Origin: Reichenbachiella agarivorans
GTDB lineage: Bacteria; Bacteroidota; Bacteroidia; Cytophagales; Cyclobacteriaceae
Reading direction: 5' to 3'
Length of the DNA: 64,000 nucleotides
Assembly: GCF_025502585.1 (NCBI RefSeq)
Contig: NZ_CP106679.1
Location: forward strand, 3,193,501-3,257,500
In this document: in pieces, positions 45,831 through 55,300 of the stretch
How positions within the stretch are numbered: position 1 is the first letter of the stretch
Layout: every line of letters begins with the position of its first letter
The notes under the pieces: generated by a model
What the model was told of the DNA's origin: nothing
The model's input: only the letters and a program-made list of their open reading frames with translations
The model's database searches: none
Made by a program: the position numbers and the translations under genes

Positions 45831-47160
45831 AACTTAGCACCCAATCTTTATGTTTCCAGCCCTCTTTCAACTGGCTCAAATCTTTTTGTTCTTCTATAAA
45901 CCTTCTACTTCTTCTACCATTGAGGGTCACATAGGCATCTACAGTTACCTTTGGATCGTTCATTCCCTTCTGTTTATAGACATTTTTCAAGTGATGTGCA
46001 TATTGCAAAATCATGTCAGGTTGGGTGGCCATTATTTTCTCCTGCTGCGGGGTAAGATGTAATGAATTATCAACTATCATTTTTCGATTTCCTTCGGAGA
46101 TATAAAAAGTAGCCTGCCCCATCTTTTCCATGAGCATGACTCTCCAAGAAAAGCGATAGCCTTGCTCATGCCAGAATACAGACCCTGGATAGGCCAGGTA
46201 GCGCCAAGGCATGGCCAGCTGAACCAGCGCAAAACAAATAAATAATAGAACCTTAGCCTTCGAAAATGTGGAAATACTGTTGAGAGGCAGCTCGTTAGAT
46301 AGTTTCCTTTCGATACTACTCAGCCATTTCTCCTGTTGGGAAGAGGGAAAGAATATCAGCGCACTCAATATCATCACGTAGGGAAACATCCCAATAGGGA
46401 AAAGAAGGGCTGTCAATGTATGAAAGACGATGACAGAGCAATATGCCACCCATCGTGTATATCGCATAGATAGAAAAAAGGGGATCGTCAAATCATACAA
46501 TGCACCAAACCAAGAGAAGAAATAAGCAACCCAGCTTTTGGTCAGTAAAGCCCCAATGATTGGTAAGTGACTATTGGCAGGCAACCAGATTTTCAATGGA
46601 AGTGCCTTGAGCAACCAGTCTGGATTGAGTTTGGCTATCCCTGCAAAGCAATAGAGTACAGCTACTTGAAATCTCAATATGGCGATCTCATAAAAGCGAC
46701 AAGTCTTCTGAATGGTGCCTCCCCACCAAGCATCCACTGAAAACCTCTCTCCAGCAGGAAGCCAGATCAATAGAAAAGCTATCAAGCTCACGAAATAGTA
46801 ATGATTGAGATAGTAGGTCTGATCAATCAACTCCACATAGGTGAAGCTCAGAAAAAATACTGTGGTAGATATTCGATAAAGAAGCCCCAAAGCTATGCCT
46901 ACCGCAGAAATTAGCATCAGGGCAAACAGCACGTGCATGCCATATTTAGGCAAAACCTGTATCCACTCAAATCCATAGTAGGAGAAATGAAATGGTGGAG
47001 TCAGGTAGAATTCTTCTACCCAGCCATTGATCATGAATCGTATGACACTGGTAGTCATCAATATGCCAAAAGTCATCCTGAATAGCACCAGAGGTGCATT
47101 AGATACCTCGCGCTCTTGATACTGCCATATGGATTTTAGATCAGTCACCGTCGTTATCAC
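45823..47160 (-). CDS. HTTM / vitamin K-dependent gamma-carboxylase-like membrane protein
   Basis: 445 residues with about nine hydrophobic segments in the first 300 and a soluble C-terminal part. The pattern AGIAKLNPDWLLKALPLKIWL (with lysines where the family has its catalytic Lys), YDLTIPF and FHTLTALLFPIGMFPYVM fits the HTTM domain of bacterial gamma-carboxylase homologues. The animal enzyme carboxylates glutamates; the bacterial reaction is not settled. A GTG start at 47160 overlaps the imelysin gene; GTG at 47148 is also possible. Context is an iron-uptake-type operon. Confidence 0.8.
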   Translation of the reverse strand: MITTVTDLKSIWQYQEREVSNAPLVLFRMTFGILMTTSVIRFMINGWVEEFYLTPPFHFSYYGFEWIQVLPKYGMHVLFALMLISAVGIALGLLYRISTTVFFLSFTYVELIDQTYYLNHYYFVSLIAFLLIWLPAGERFSVDAWWGGTIQKTCRFYEIAILRFQVAVLYCFAGIAKLNPDWLLKALPLKIWLPANSHLPIIGALLTKSWVAYFFSWFGALYDLTIPFFLSMRYTRWVAYCSVIVFHTLTALLFPIGMFPYVMILSALIFFPSSQQEKWLSSIERKLSNELPLNSISTFSKAKVLLFICFALVQLAMPWRYLAYPGSVFWHEQGYRFSWRVMLMEKMGQATFYISEGNRKMIVDNSLHLTPQQEKIMATQPDMILQYAHHLKNVYKQKGMNDPKVTVDAYVTLNGRRSRRFIEEQKDLSQLKEGWKHKDWVLSYE

Positions 47161-48217
47161 TAAAAACCACGAGCAATCCGAGCTGAGACATCATGTCTGT
47201 TTTGATGAGTAAGGTCAGTTCTTGTAAATCATTGTAGAGTAGTTCTACTGCAGCTTTGTCTGAAGTTATCGCCTCTTGCATAGTGCCAGATATGGCAGTC
47301 AGGTCAGCCTGACATTTGTCTATCAGGTTAACAATCACAGCTGATAAGGCTTGGCCATCGCTGTCTTCTATTTTCAGTTCATTCAGATAGTCATCAAAAC
47401 CACTGCCATCTCCTCCTGTAAAAACTCGCTTGGTGATCACCAGACTTTGTGCGATCAGCGCTTTAGATTCATGGGCATAGTAAGACTCCAGTGTCTCAGG
47501 CAATGGAGTTTCAGAGCCAGAACGAATCCCTAAGGGGGTGGCAAGGCGGTAATTTTTAATTACTTCTACATGATAGATGAGTTCATTGGCCAGTAACGTG
47601 GTACTAGCACCTGCTCCATTGCCTAAGTCAGCTTTGAACGCAGCAGCATAAGAATCTGACCATGTATTCTTCATTTGCACAGCAATGGCATTCAAATTAT
47701 CAATGAGTAAACCGAGAAAAGTCAAACGGTTGGTGTCTTGAAATGCCAACAAGGTTTCTTCATCCGACAGATCAAACAATAGGTATTCGATGGCAGCAAA
47801 ACCCTTTCTATCACTGGGTATGATATTAACATTGGTCGAACTAGCGTCCGCGCTGGTGGTTTCAATCCCATCTACGTTGATAGGCCACAGGTCCACCGAG
47901 TTTTCTGCTCCTGATGATTCTAATGGACCAAATTTAAATGGTTCACAATTCTTCCAGCTTAATCGAGCGGTTAACCAGGCTGTTCTCAACTCAGCCAGAC
48001 TTTGATTGTCCAGATCGCTTTGGAATGTTGCAAACTTGGCTTGACAATCCGATGTACTGGAAGCAAAATCATTCCAGGCAGGCAAAATGATATTATCGGC
48101 GAGGTTGTTTAGGATCAGGCCTCTGTCAAAATTATCCTCTACACCATCTTTTTCTGCACTACACCCTAGTAAAACAAAGAGCGTTACAACGCTGGCTATG
48201 ACACTTAAACTTCTCAT
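47141..48217 (-). CDS. imelysin-family lipoprotein with a degenerate GxHxxE motif
   Basis: 358 residues with lipobox VLLGC (about residue 19). The imelysin fold is suggested by LRTAWLTARLSWKNCEPFKFGP, the LWPINVDGIET segment, and GFAAIEYLLFD near residue 143. The last is where the family's GxHxxE metal-binding motif lies, but Ala replaces His. Imelysins (IrpA/ICMP-like) are used in iron acquisition. The ATG overlaps the stop of the di-heme gene by four bases, so the two are coupled. Confidence 0.85.
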   Translation of the reverse strand: MRSLSVIASVVTLFVLLGCSAEKDGVEDNFDRGLILNNLADNIILPAWNDFASSTSDCQAKFATFQSDLDNQSLAELRTAWLTARLSWKNCEPFKFGPLESSGAENSVDLWPINVDGIETTSADASSTNVNIIPSDRKGFAAIEYLLFDLSDEETLLAFQDTNRLTFLGLLIDNLNAIAVQMKNTWSDSYAAAFKADLGNGAGASTTLLANELIYHVEVIKNYRLATPLGIRSGSETPLPETLESYYAHESKALIAQSLVITKRVFTGGDGSGFDDYLNELKIEDSDGQALSAVIVNLIDKCQADLTAISGTMQEAITSDKAAVELLYNDLQELTLLIKTDMMSQLGLLVVFSDNDGD

Positions 48218-49602
48218 AATGATTCTATAAATTTTATTAATGCGCTTCTACCTGACTTGTCCAAATCTTTAAAGTTTTGCTGGCTGGTCTTCGCCTCTCC
48301 TCCATGCCAAAGGATGGCTTCTTCTATATTTCTGGCTCGGCCATCGTGCAGCAAATAGGTGTGCCCACTGACCACATGAATCAACCCTAGTCCCCACAGT
48401 GGTGGGGTCTTCCATTCCTGACCATCTGCCAAACCATCAGGTCGGTTATCGGCTAGTCCGCTTCCCATATCATGCAAGAGCAAATCAGTATAAGGACGGA
48501 TGGTTTCGTTAGAAAATTCGGGGTGGACATCATAGTTCCCCGTGACTATTTTGGGGATATGGCAACTGACACAACCCACTGATTCGAACAGCCCTTTGCC
48601 TTTGAGTACTTCAGGCTCTTCCCAGTCTCTTCGTCTTGGCACAGCCAACACTTCACTGTAGAGTGATACACGGTCCAATATATCTTCTGTAAGTTCTGGA
48701 TCTCCGCCATGGGCAATCTCAGAGCAGTCTTGGTTGGGGGCACAGGGTTGATCGGGGAAAAGGGAGGATGTGATTCCGATATCACCATTGAACGCGCCCG
48801 CTACCTGTTGTCTCACGGTTGGTTGGTTGGCCTTCCATCCAAAGCGACCAATCTGCATCATGCCAGTCTCTACATTCATGACATAATTGGCTCTTCCTGA
48901 GATTCCGTCACCATTTGCATCTTCTGGATCAGCAAAACCCAAAAGGGTTTCTTCTGCAATCGCTTCTAGCAAGCCAAGGCCTATCATTTGTGGTCCTATC
49001 CGTGGTGAAACTTGCGTCTCAGGTTCTAACGAACCATAGTTCAGTTTGGAGAAGTCATAGATCGGATTTCTTAGCGAGTAGGTGGTGCCGTCAGGATAGA
49101 TGCCTGGTTGCTCTCGGTATGAGACAGATACAAATCCTTCTCCTTCTACAGCTAGGATTCCGTGAGGCTGGATTTGATATCCATAATTATCATCTGGGAA
49201 GTCCTCGCCCCCAGAAGGTTTGCTCAGTCTAAACAATAGTCCTAAAGGCTCTTCGTCTGGTGTCAGAGGAGGAGCAGCGCGACCGTCTAGAGCGTGGCAG
49301 GCAGAGCAAGAGCGGGCATTAAAATAGGGGCCTAACCCATCCAGATCTTCTGTGGATGCTGGAGCGGTTACCCAATTTCTTTTGAAGAATGCATTACCTG
49401 TGACAAACAGCAAATCCTTGTCTCCAGTCAGGTTAGGTGCAGCCTGCCCAAAGGCATTGACAGATTCGTCTAATATCGTGGTAGCTCCTCCACCAAACTC
49501 TTCTCCCTCTTCCAAAAATGCTTGATAGGGTACTTCTGCCTCTGGTCCGCACGAAGCGAAAAGTATCCCCAATAAACCACCAAGTAGTATAAATCTAGTC
49601 AT
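48214..49602 (-). CDS. di-heme c-type oxidoreductase, DUF1111/DHOR family lipoprotein
   Basis: 462 residues: lipobox LFASC (about residue 18) and two c-type heme motifs, CSACH (about residue 98) and CVSCH (about 344). The DUF1111 sequence is recognisable in GPYFNARSCSACHALDGR, FGWKANQPTVRQQVAGAF and HDMGSGLADNRPDG. Family members sit on the periplasmic or outer membrane and probably change the redox state of iron. Encoded between two imelysin genes, as is common for this family in Bacteroidota. Confidence 0.9.
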   Translation of the reverse strand: MTRFILLGGLLGILFASCGPEAEVPYQAFLEEGEEFGGGATTILDESVNAFGQAAPNLTGDKDLLFVTGNAFFKRNWVTAPASTEDLDGLGPYFNARSCSACHALDGRAAPPLTPDEEPLGLLFRLSKPSGGEDFPDDNYGYQIQPHGILAVEGEGFVSVSYREQPGIYPDGTTYSLRNPIYDFSKLNYGSLEPETQVSPRIGPQMIGLGLLEAIAEETLLGFADPEDANGDGISGRANYVMNVETGMMQIGRFGWKANQPTVRQQVAGAFNGDIGITSSLFPDQPCAPNQDCSEIAHGGDPELTEDILDRVSLYSEVLAVPRRRDWEEPEVLKGKGLFESVGCVSCHIPKIVTGNYDVHPEFSNETIRPYTDLLLHDMGSGLADNRPDGLADGQEWKTPPLWGLGLIHVVSGHTYLLHDGRARNIEEAILWHGGEAKTSQQNFKDLDKSGRSALIKFIESL

Positions 49603-49614
49603 ATATAAAACGCA

Positions 49615-49646
49615 AGAAAGTACATGCCTCTTGACATGTACTTTCT
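49615..49646 (-). other. intercistronic hairpin between the first imelysin and di-heme genes
   Basis: AGAAAGTACATG (49615-49626) and CATGTACTTTCT (49635-49646) form a perfect 12-bp stem around an eight-base loop in the 71-bp gap. On the minus strand TTGCGTTTTATAT follows, only a weak T tract. It may be an mRNA stabiliser or partial terminator setting imelysin above downstream gene expression. Confidence 0.6.
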
Positions 49647-49673
49647 CATAATTAATTCGTTATTGGATATCTA

Positions 49674-50858
49674 TTAGATATCTGTTGGGTCAAATTCAAA
49701 ACCAAGTGCTGAAGCAGCTTCTGCCAATTGATCACCCTGCGCTCTCAGGCTAGTGATAGCGGCGAAGATTCTAGTTCTACCTGCTTCATTCAAAAATTCC
49801 TGATCAAATGGATCTTGTATCGCTTCGCACAATTCCACGCTAGATGCGATCTGTACTTTTAGTTCGTTGGCTAGTTCTTCATCTTCCATAGCAATTACAT
49901 CGTATATGGAAGGGCCAGTCAGGTTGCCATACGAGCCAAGGAATACATTTTGAATCCCCAGTGCATTGGTCACAATGTCTCTGTGCGTATTGTCACTAAA
50001 GCACGAGTGCTCGTCTTCTTTGCTCTGTAAGTCATATGCTACGAACATTCTTTCGCCAGCTAGCTCACCTTTGCTCAGTTTGCCTAGTGCACTAACAATA
50101 TTTTCAATGGACTCGTCAACCGATGACTCAAAGCTTACTCTATAGCTGGCGCCTTCTTCCCAAGCGCTCACCAATGAAGATAGGTCGTTCACCAAAAGTT
50201 TAGTTACCTCTACTAGGTAATTAGCTCTCCTTTCTTGGTTGGCATTAGTGCCTGATCCATCTGTTACATAGTCGGTATAGGGTCTTTCACCTCCACCAGC
50301 ACCCTCACTAAGATCTTGACCCCACAGCAAAAATTCAATTGCGTGGTATCCTGTGCTGATGTTGGTTTCACTTCCTTGCTCATTTAGACCAGCTAATATT
50401 TCTGCCGTAATTTCTGGGAAGTCATTTGGGCTATTGATGATGTTAGTACCATCGACAGGCTCATCTCCTACGATTACATAGTCAATGTATGACTCATCCA
50501 AAGGCCAAGCGTTCAACTGTCCTTCTGGACCATCTTCGTCATCGATCGGTCCGCCATAAAACCTAAAGGCTTCTGTTTGTCCATAAGTTTCTCTTGATGA
50601 CAGCCAAGCATCTTTAGCGGCTTCTAGGGTAGTCTCTGATGGAGAGGCTACCAAAGCATCTATCGCAGTTTGTAAAGCTACTGCATCAGTATGGGCGTCA
50701 GAGTAATTGGCATGTACGATGGTGGCATATTGAGCGATGGCTCCAGCCTTGGCATCATCGAGTGCCGACCCACCATTATCATTGTCACTATCGCATGATG
50801 CTACGGCGAAGGCGAGGATAATAAGGGTAAAAAACTTTGTTGATTTTATGAGATTCAT
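49674..50858 (-). CDS. imelysin-family lipoprotein (intact GxHxxE)
   Basis: 394 residues with lipobox AVASC (about residue 22). The metal-site motif GYHAIEFLLWGQ near residue 172 is complete (G-Y-H-A-I-E). Other imelysin features are AWLSSRETYGQTEAFRFYGGP and LNAWPLDESYIDYVI. First gene of the five-gene operon ending with the TonB receptor. Likely an outer-membrane-attached iron-binding protein; the exact ligand is not known. Confidence 0.9.
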   Translation of the reverse strand: MNLIKSTKFFTLIILAFAVASCDSDNDNGGSALDDAKAGAIAQYATIVHANYSDAHTDAVALQTAIDALVASPSETTLEAAKDAWLSSRETYGQTEAFRFYGGPIDDEDGPEGQLNAWPLDESYIDYVIVGDEPVDGTNIINSPNDFPEITAEILAGLNEQGSETNISTGYHAIEFLLWGQDLSEGAGGGERPYTDYVTDGSGTNANQERRANYLVEVTKLLVNDLSSLVSAWEEGASYRVSFESSVDESIENIVSALGKLSKGELAGERMFVAYDLQSKEDEHSCFSDNTHRDIVTNALGIQNVFLGSYGNLTGPSIYDVIAMEDEELANELKVQIASSVELCEAIQDPFDQEFLNEAGRTRIFAAITSLRAQGDQLAEAASALGFEFDPTDI

Positions 50859-50868
50859 ACTTAGGTGT

Positions 50869-50892
50869 TATTTTAATTTATTCTAAATAAAA
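50869..50892 (-). promoter_or_regulatory. candidate metal-regulator site upstream of the imelysin operon
   Basis: The stretch contains the imperfect palindrome TTTATTCTAAATAAA (minus strand TTTATTTAGAATAAA), 11-34 bp before the ATG at 50858. A/T-rich inverted repeats with TTTAGA/TCTAAA halves recall Fur/DtxR-type boxes. The match is weak and the region is AT-rich overall. Confidence 0.25.
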
Positions 50893-51297
50893 GCGAAAGT
50901 AGGTCAAAAAACGAATTCAGGCAAGGTACTCTTGTTTTTCTTGAGAGGGAGAGGGAGAAAACTTATACCAAGCTTCTTACTTAGGGTGTTGAAAAATGCT
51001 GAGCTATTTGAAAATCAGACAGGACTTTTCTCGGAGCTGTTTTTGGCATCTGGTTCTTGGCTTTAAAGTAGATGAATAGGGGCGGTTTTCAGTATGGGTG
51101 GTACAGGTTGATCTGAGATGAGAACCCAGGTATTTGTCTGTGACCTAATTTGTACTAATTCAAGTTGTTGTATGTGCGGTTTGAGCGTTGATAGTCTTCA
51201 AGATCGTAAGGATGCATACTGGGAGTGCTGGATCGATGATCAGGGAAATAAACCCTGCTTATGAGTCGTATGATGGGTTTTTTCTACCTTTTGGCAA

Positions 51298-51371
51298 CAC
51301 CTGTGTTTGGACGATGAATCACCTGTGTTTGAGCGGCCAATCACCTGTGTTTGAGCGATCAAACACAGGTG
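51298..51371. promoter_or_regulatory. four CACCTGTG quasi-palindromes at exact 22-bp spacing
   Basis: CACCTGTG occurs at 51298, 51320 and 51342, and its reverse complement CACAGGTG at 51364; the centres are 22, 22 and 22 bp apart. The first three units continue as TTTG, and the last is preceded by CAAA, so 51342-51371 can also form a 12-bp hairpin followed by TTTCTTTT. Unit length is not a multiple of three and no credible gene covers it. It lies in a 917-bp gap (50859-51775) that otherwise shows no gene. Likely operators, alternatively a terminator. Confidence 0.6.
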
Positions 51372-51775
51372 TTTCTTTTGCTGATCATTTGATATACTTT
51401 GTGTCATCTACTTTTTGACCTAAATTCTGTGCCTTTTATCCTCATAAATACCTAGCGATCGATCCAGTTGTAATTGTACTATTCTAATAATATGACGCTG
51501 AAGTACATAGGGGAGCTCTCAGGTCAATTCCTCCTATTTCTTGAATGATATACCTTAATGTAGAGTCAACCATAGCATGAAAGGAAGATTTGTCTTGTGG
51601 ATTCAAAAGCATGGTTACCGAATGTTTTTCAATTGAAAAATTAAAAAAATATTTGATTAACTGCTTTTAGATTATATTTTACTGCTTGATAAACTCAAGA
51701 AAGGGATTGGCCGACGCAATCAATATTCGCCAAGTTTAGTTAGCAGTCATTTGTAGAACTTATTTCCAATTAGTT

Positions 51776-52300
51776 ATGAAAAATGTAATGAACAAAATTT
51801 TACTCTTAGGCTTGATAGCCGTGTTGTTTGCGTGTAGTGAGGATGAGAAAAAACCAGATCCAATCATAGGTACTTGGATATTAGATGATGCAATATATAG
51901 TGATGCACCTGCGGGCTATAGTTTTCAGGAAGGAACATTTCAAACACTCTATGGTGAAACTGAATACTCCATTAGATTTTATGAAGACTTAACCTTTGAA
52001 AGAGAATTGAAAGGATTAACTTTTTCTAATGGTAGTGGAGTTGAAGACGAAGGTACTTATGAACTGGATGATGAATTCTTGACCTTAGACCCTGATTCAG
52101 ACATTGGATTAGATACAGATTTTGATTTGGTTGAAGCAGTCACAGAAAGAGATCTTAAGATTTCAACTTCAGCTTCTTTTAATGCTCTTCCAGACGCTAC
52201 CTTGGATACGATTACTTCACAAGCTTCATATGATAGTATTTCAGCAAAATATTCTCAAGCAATTACTCTTAAAATAACAATGAATTTCGACAAGGAATAA
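51776..52300 (+). CDS. lipocalin-like lipoprotein preceding susC
   Basis: 174 residues with lipobox LLFAC (about residue 21; the ATG at 51776 is followed by a second at 51788). The mature part starts IIGTWILDDAIY, the usual opening of lipocalin-like Bacteroidota lipoproteins, and continues with alternating strands and acidic turns (EDEGTYELDDEF). It ends nine bases before the SusC gene and is probably part of that operon. The ligand is unknown. Confidence 0.72.
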   Translation: MKNVMNKILLLGLIAVLFACSEDEKKPDPIIGTWILDDAIYSDAPAGYSFQEGTFQTLYGETEYSIRFYEDLTFERELKGLTFSNGSGVEDEGTYELDDEFLTLDPDSDIGLDTDFDLVEAVTERDLKISTSASFNALPDATLDTITSQASYDSISAKYSQAITLKITMNFDKE

Positions 52301-52309
52301 TTAATTCAC

Positions 52310-55300
52310 TTGAAGCCAAATTTTACTAAAACAAGAATTTCAATCATCATGCTGCTCCTATTAAGCAGCATGATTTCGTTTGCCCAAAGTCCGGTGACTG
52401 TGAGTGGTCAGGTGTTGGATGCCAAGGGTGAACCTCTCTTGGGTGTCTCTATCCAAGTCAAAAACTCATCCATCGGAGCGGTCTCGGATATGGAGGGACG
52501 GTTCAAGTTCCAAGCCAAGCAAGGAGACATCATCGTGGCACGCATGCTGGGTATGCAGGAGCAGACCTTTACAGCACAAAACAGCCAACCAATCACGCTC
52601 AAAATGCTAGAGGATGACGAGGTACTGGATGAAGTAGTCGTCAATGGATTTCAGGTGGTGGACAGGAAACTGTTTACAGGAGCAGCGCAGCGCCTGCAAA
52701 TGGATGATATCAAGCTAGAAGGCGTCGCAGATGCCAGTCGGATGCTGGAGGGACGAGTAGCTGGTGTGACTGTGGACAACATCTCAGGTACCTTTGGTAC
52801 CTCACCAAAAATTAGAATCCGAGGCAACTCGTCTATCAATGGCAACAACCAGCCCCTCTACGTGGTGGATGGGGTGATTCTAGAAGACCTCTCCAATGTC
52901 AATACGGACGATTTCATCTCCGGCAATGCCAACACCCTGATCAGTTCGTCGATCGCCAACATCAACCCCAGTGACATAGAATCTTATCAGGTATTGAAGG
53001 ACGCCTCTGCCACAGCTATCTATGGTGCCAGGGCTGCCAATGGTGTGATTGTAATCACGACCAAGAAAGGGAAGTCAGGCGCATTGCAAGTGAACTATAC
53101 AGGCAACTACTCCGTCAAGATTAGACCCACTTATAGTCAATTCAGTCTGATGAATTCTGCAGAAGAAATGTCAGTGTATAGAGAAATGCAGAACAAGGGG
53201 CTCATCGATATTACCACAGCAGCCAGAGCCCAGAACTATGGCGCCATGGGCAAAATGTACGTACTGATCAACCAAAAGCAAATTCCTTGGGGAGCCGGTG
53301 GAGGACTCAATGAAGAGTTTTTGAATCAATACGAAAATGCCAACACGGATTGGTTTGATGTATTGTTCAATGATTTTGGGTTGCAGCAGCAGCATTCGCT
53401 GAGCTTTACGACTGGTACAGACAAGTCGTCCAACTATTACTCAATCAGTTACCTCAATGACGAAGGACAGACCATCGCCGACAATGTCAAGCGTCTGACC
53501 GCAACAGCGCGCAACAGCTACCGCGTCTCCGACAAGTTCAATTTTGGATTGAAATTGACAGGGAGTTATCGGGATCAGTTGGCACCTGGCACGAGCAACC
53601 GTGAGTTTGATCCCATTTCTGGTACCTATAGCAGGGACTTTGACATCAATCCATTGAGCTTCGCGCTCAATACCAGCAGGTCTATGAGACCCTATGATGA
53701 AAATGGCGATTTGGAGTATTTTAGACGAAACTATGCGCCCTTCAATATCCTCGAAGAGTTGAAATACAATTTCATAGACATCAATGTATTGGATGTGTCG
53801 ACTCAGGCAAATTTTGAGGCAAAACCCACGAAGAACCTGACTGTGAATGGAGTATTTCAAATGCGCTATGCAAGTACCAGACGAGATCATACCGTACATG
53901 AGCGATCCAACCAAGCGGAAGCTTATCGGGCTGATGATACACAGTTTTTCCAAGACTCAAACAATCTTTTGTACCGTGATCCAGACAATCCTGGATTAAA
54001 TCCTGTGGTCGTTTTGCCACAAGGCGGGTTCAACTATCTAGATCAATCAGATTTGCTGTCATTCTTCAACAGGATGAGTATCAACTGGTCCAAGGATTTT
54101 GGCCCCAATCACTCGGTCAATGTATTGGCTGGAGAGGAAATCAGGTATTCTGATAGGAGCGAGCGTCAATCTACTGCGATGGGGGTGATTTATGAGAGTG
54201 GCAGTGTTGTCGTGACAGATCCTAACATCGTTGAGTTCTTTAATCTCCAAAATATTGATATCAACACCTTTGATGAACAGCACGATAGGTTTGTTGGGGT
54301 GTTTCTGAATGGCGGCTATGCCTTCAAAGGAAAGTACATTGCCAATTTTACAGTCAGATATGATGGCTCCAACCAGTTGGGCAAGAGCCAGTCTGCAAGG
54401 TACCTACCAACCTGGAATGTAAGTGGTGCTTGGAACATAGATCAGGAACGTTTCATGTCAGGTTTTGATTGGATTTCTGAGTTGAAGCTTAGAGCTACTT
54501 ACGGTCTATCAGGAAACCTTCCACCCAATGCCAGTGCGATTTTGAACCTACAGCCAGAAGTCACGATTCGTCCTACTGATGTAGAACCCTACTTGTACAT
54601 CGAGGATTTGACCAATGAAGACCTGACTTGGGAAAAATTGAATGAATTCAATGTAGGGATGGATTTGGGACTTTGGAATAGTCGAGTGACCACTTCTACA
54701 GATTATTATTACAGACAGTCTTTCGACTTGATCGGTCAGGTATTGACCAGTGGTATCGGAGGACAGTCCCTCAAGTATGGCAATTTTGCAGATATGGAGT
54801 CTCATGGATTTGAATTCACCCTCAATACGATCAATATACAAAGCAATGCTTTCTCCTGGCGTACCAATTTTAACATAGGCTATACCCGTGACCAGATTAC
54901 CAATTTGGATTATGGGCCACGTTTGGCTGATGCTTTGGATCAAAATGGGGCGGCAGTTTTGGGAGGTCCAAGGAGAGGTTTGTTTTCAGCGCGATTCGCA
55001 GGACTCACCGTCAATGGGATACCAACTTACTACGGTGAAAACGACCAGATTGTAACCGAAATAGATTTGCAAGAGCGAGAGGGGTTAGCTTCGATTCTTA
55101 AGTATGAAGGACCAAGCGAACCCAGAGGTGGAGGAGGATTCTCTAATACATTTACCTACAAAGGTTTGTCTTTGAGTGTGTTGATGACATTCAAATACGA
55201 TTACAAAATCCGTCTCAATGACAGTTTTAGATCCAGTTACAATGATTTCACTTCACTACCAGAAGAACTCAAAGATCGTTGGGTGACACCAGGAGATGAG

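Noticed and set aside
51298-51371. possible CRISPR-like array
   Set aside because: Units are 8-12 bp with 10-14 bp between them, one is inverted, and no cas genes are present.
51188-51418. 76-codon open frame across the CACCTGTG repeats
   Set aside because: TTG start, repeat unit of 22 bases not a multiple of three, no family features; chance frame in a regulatory gap.
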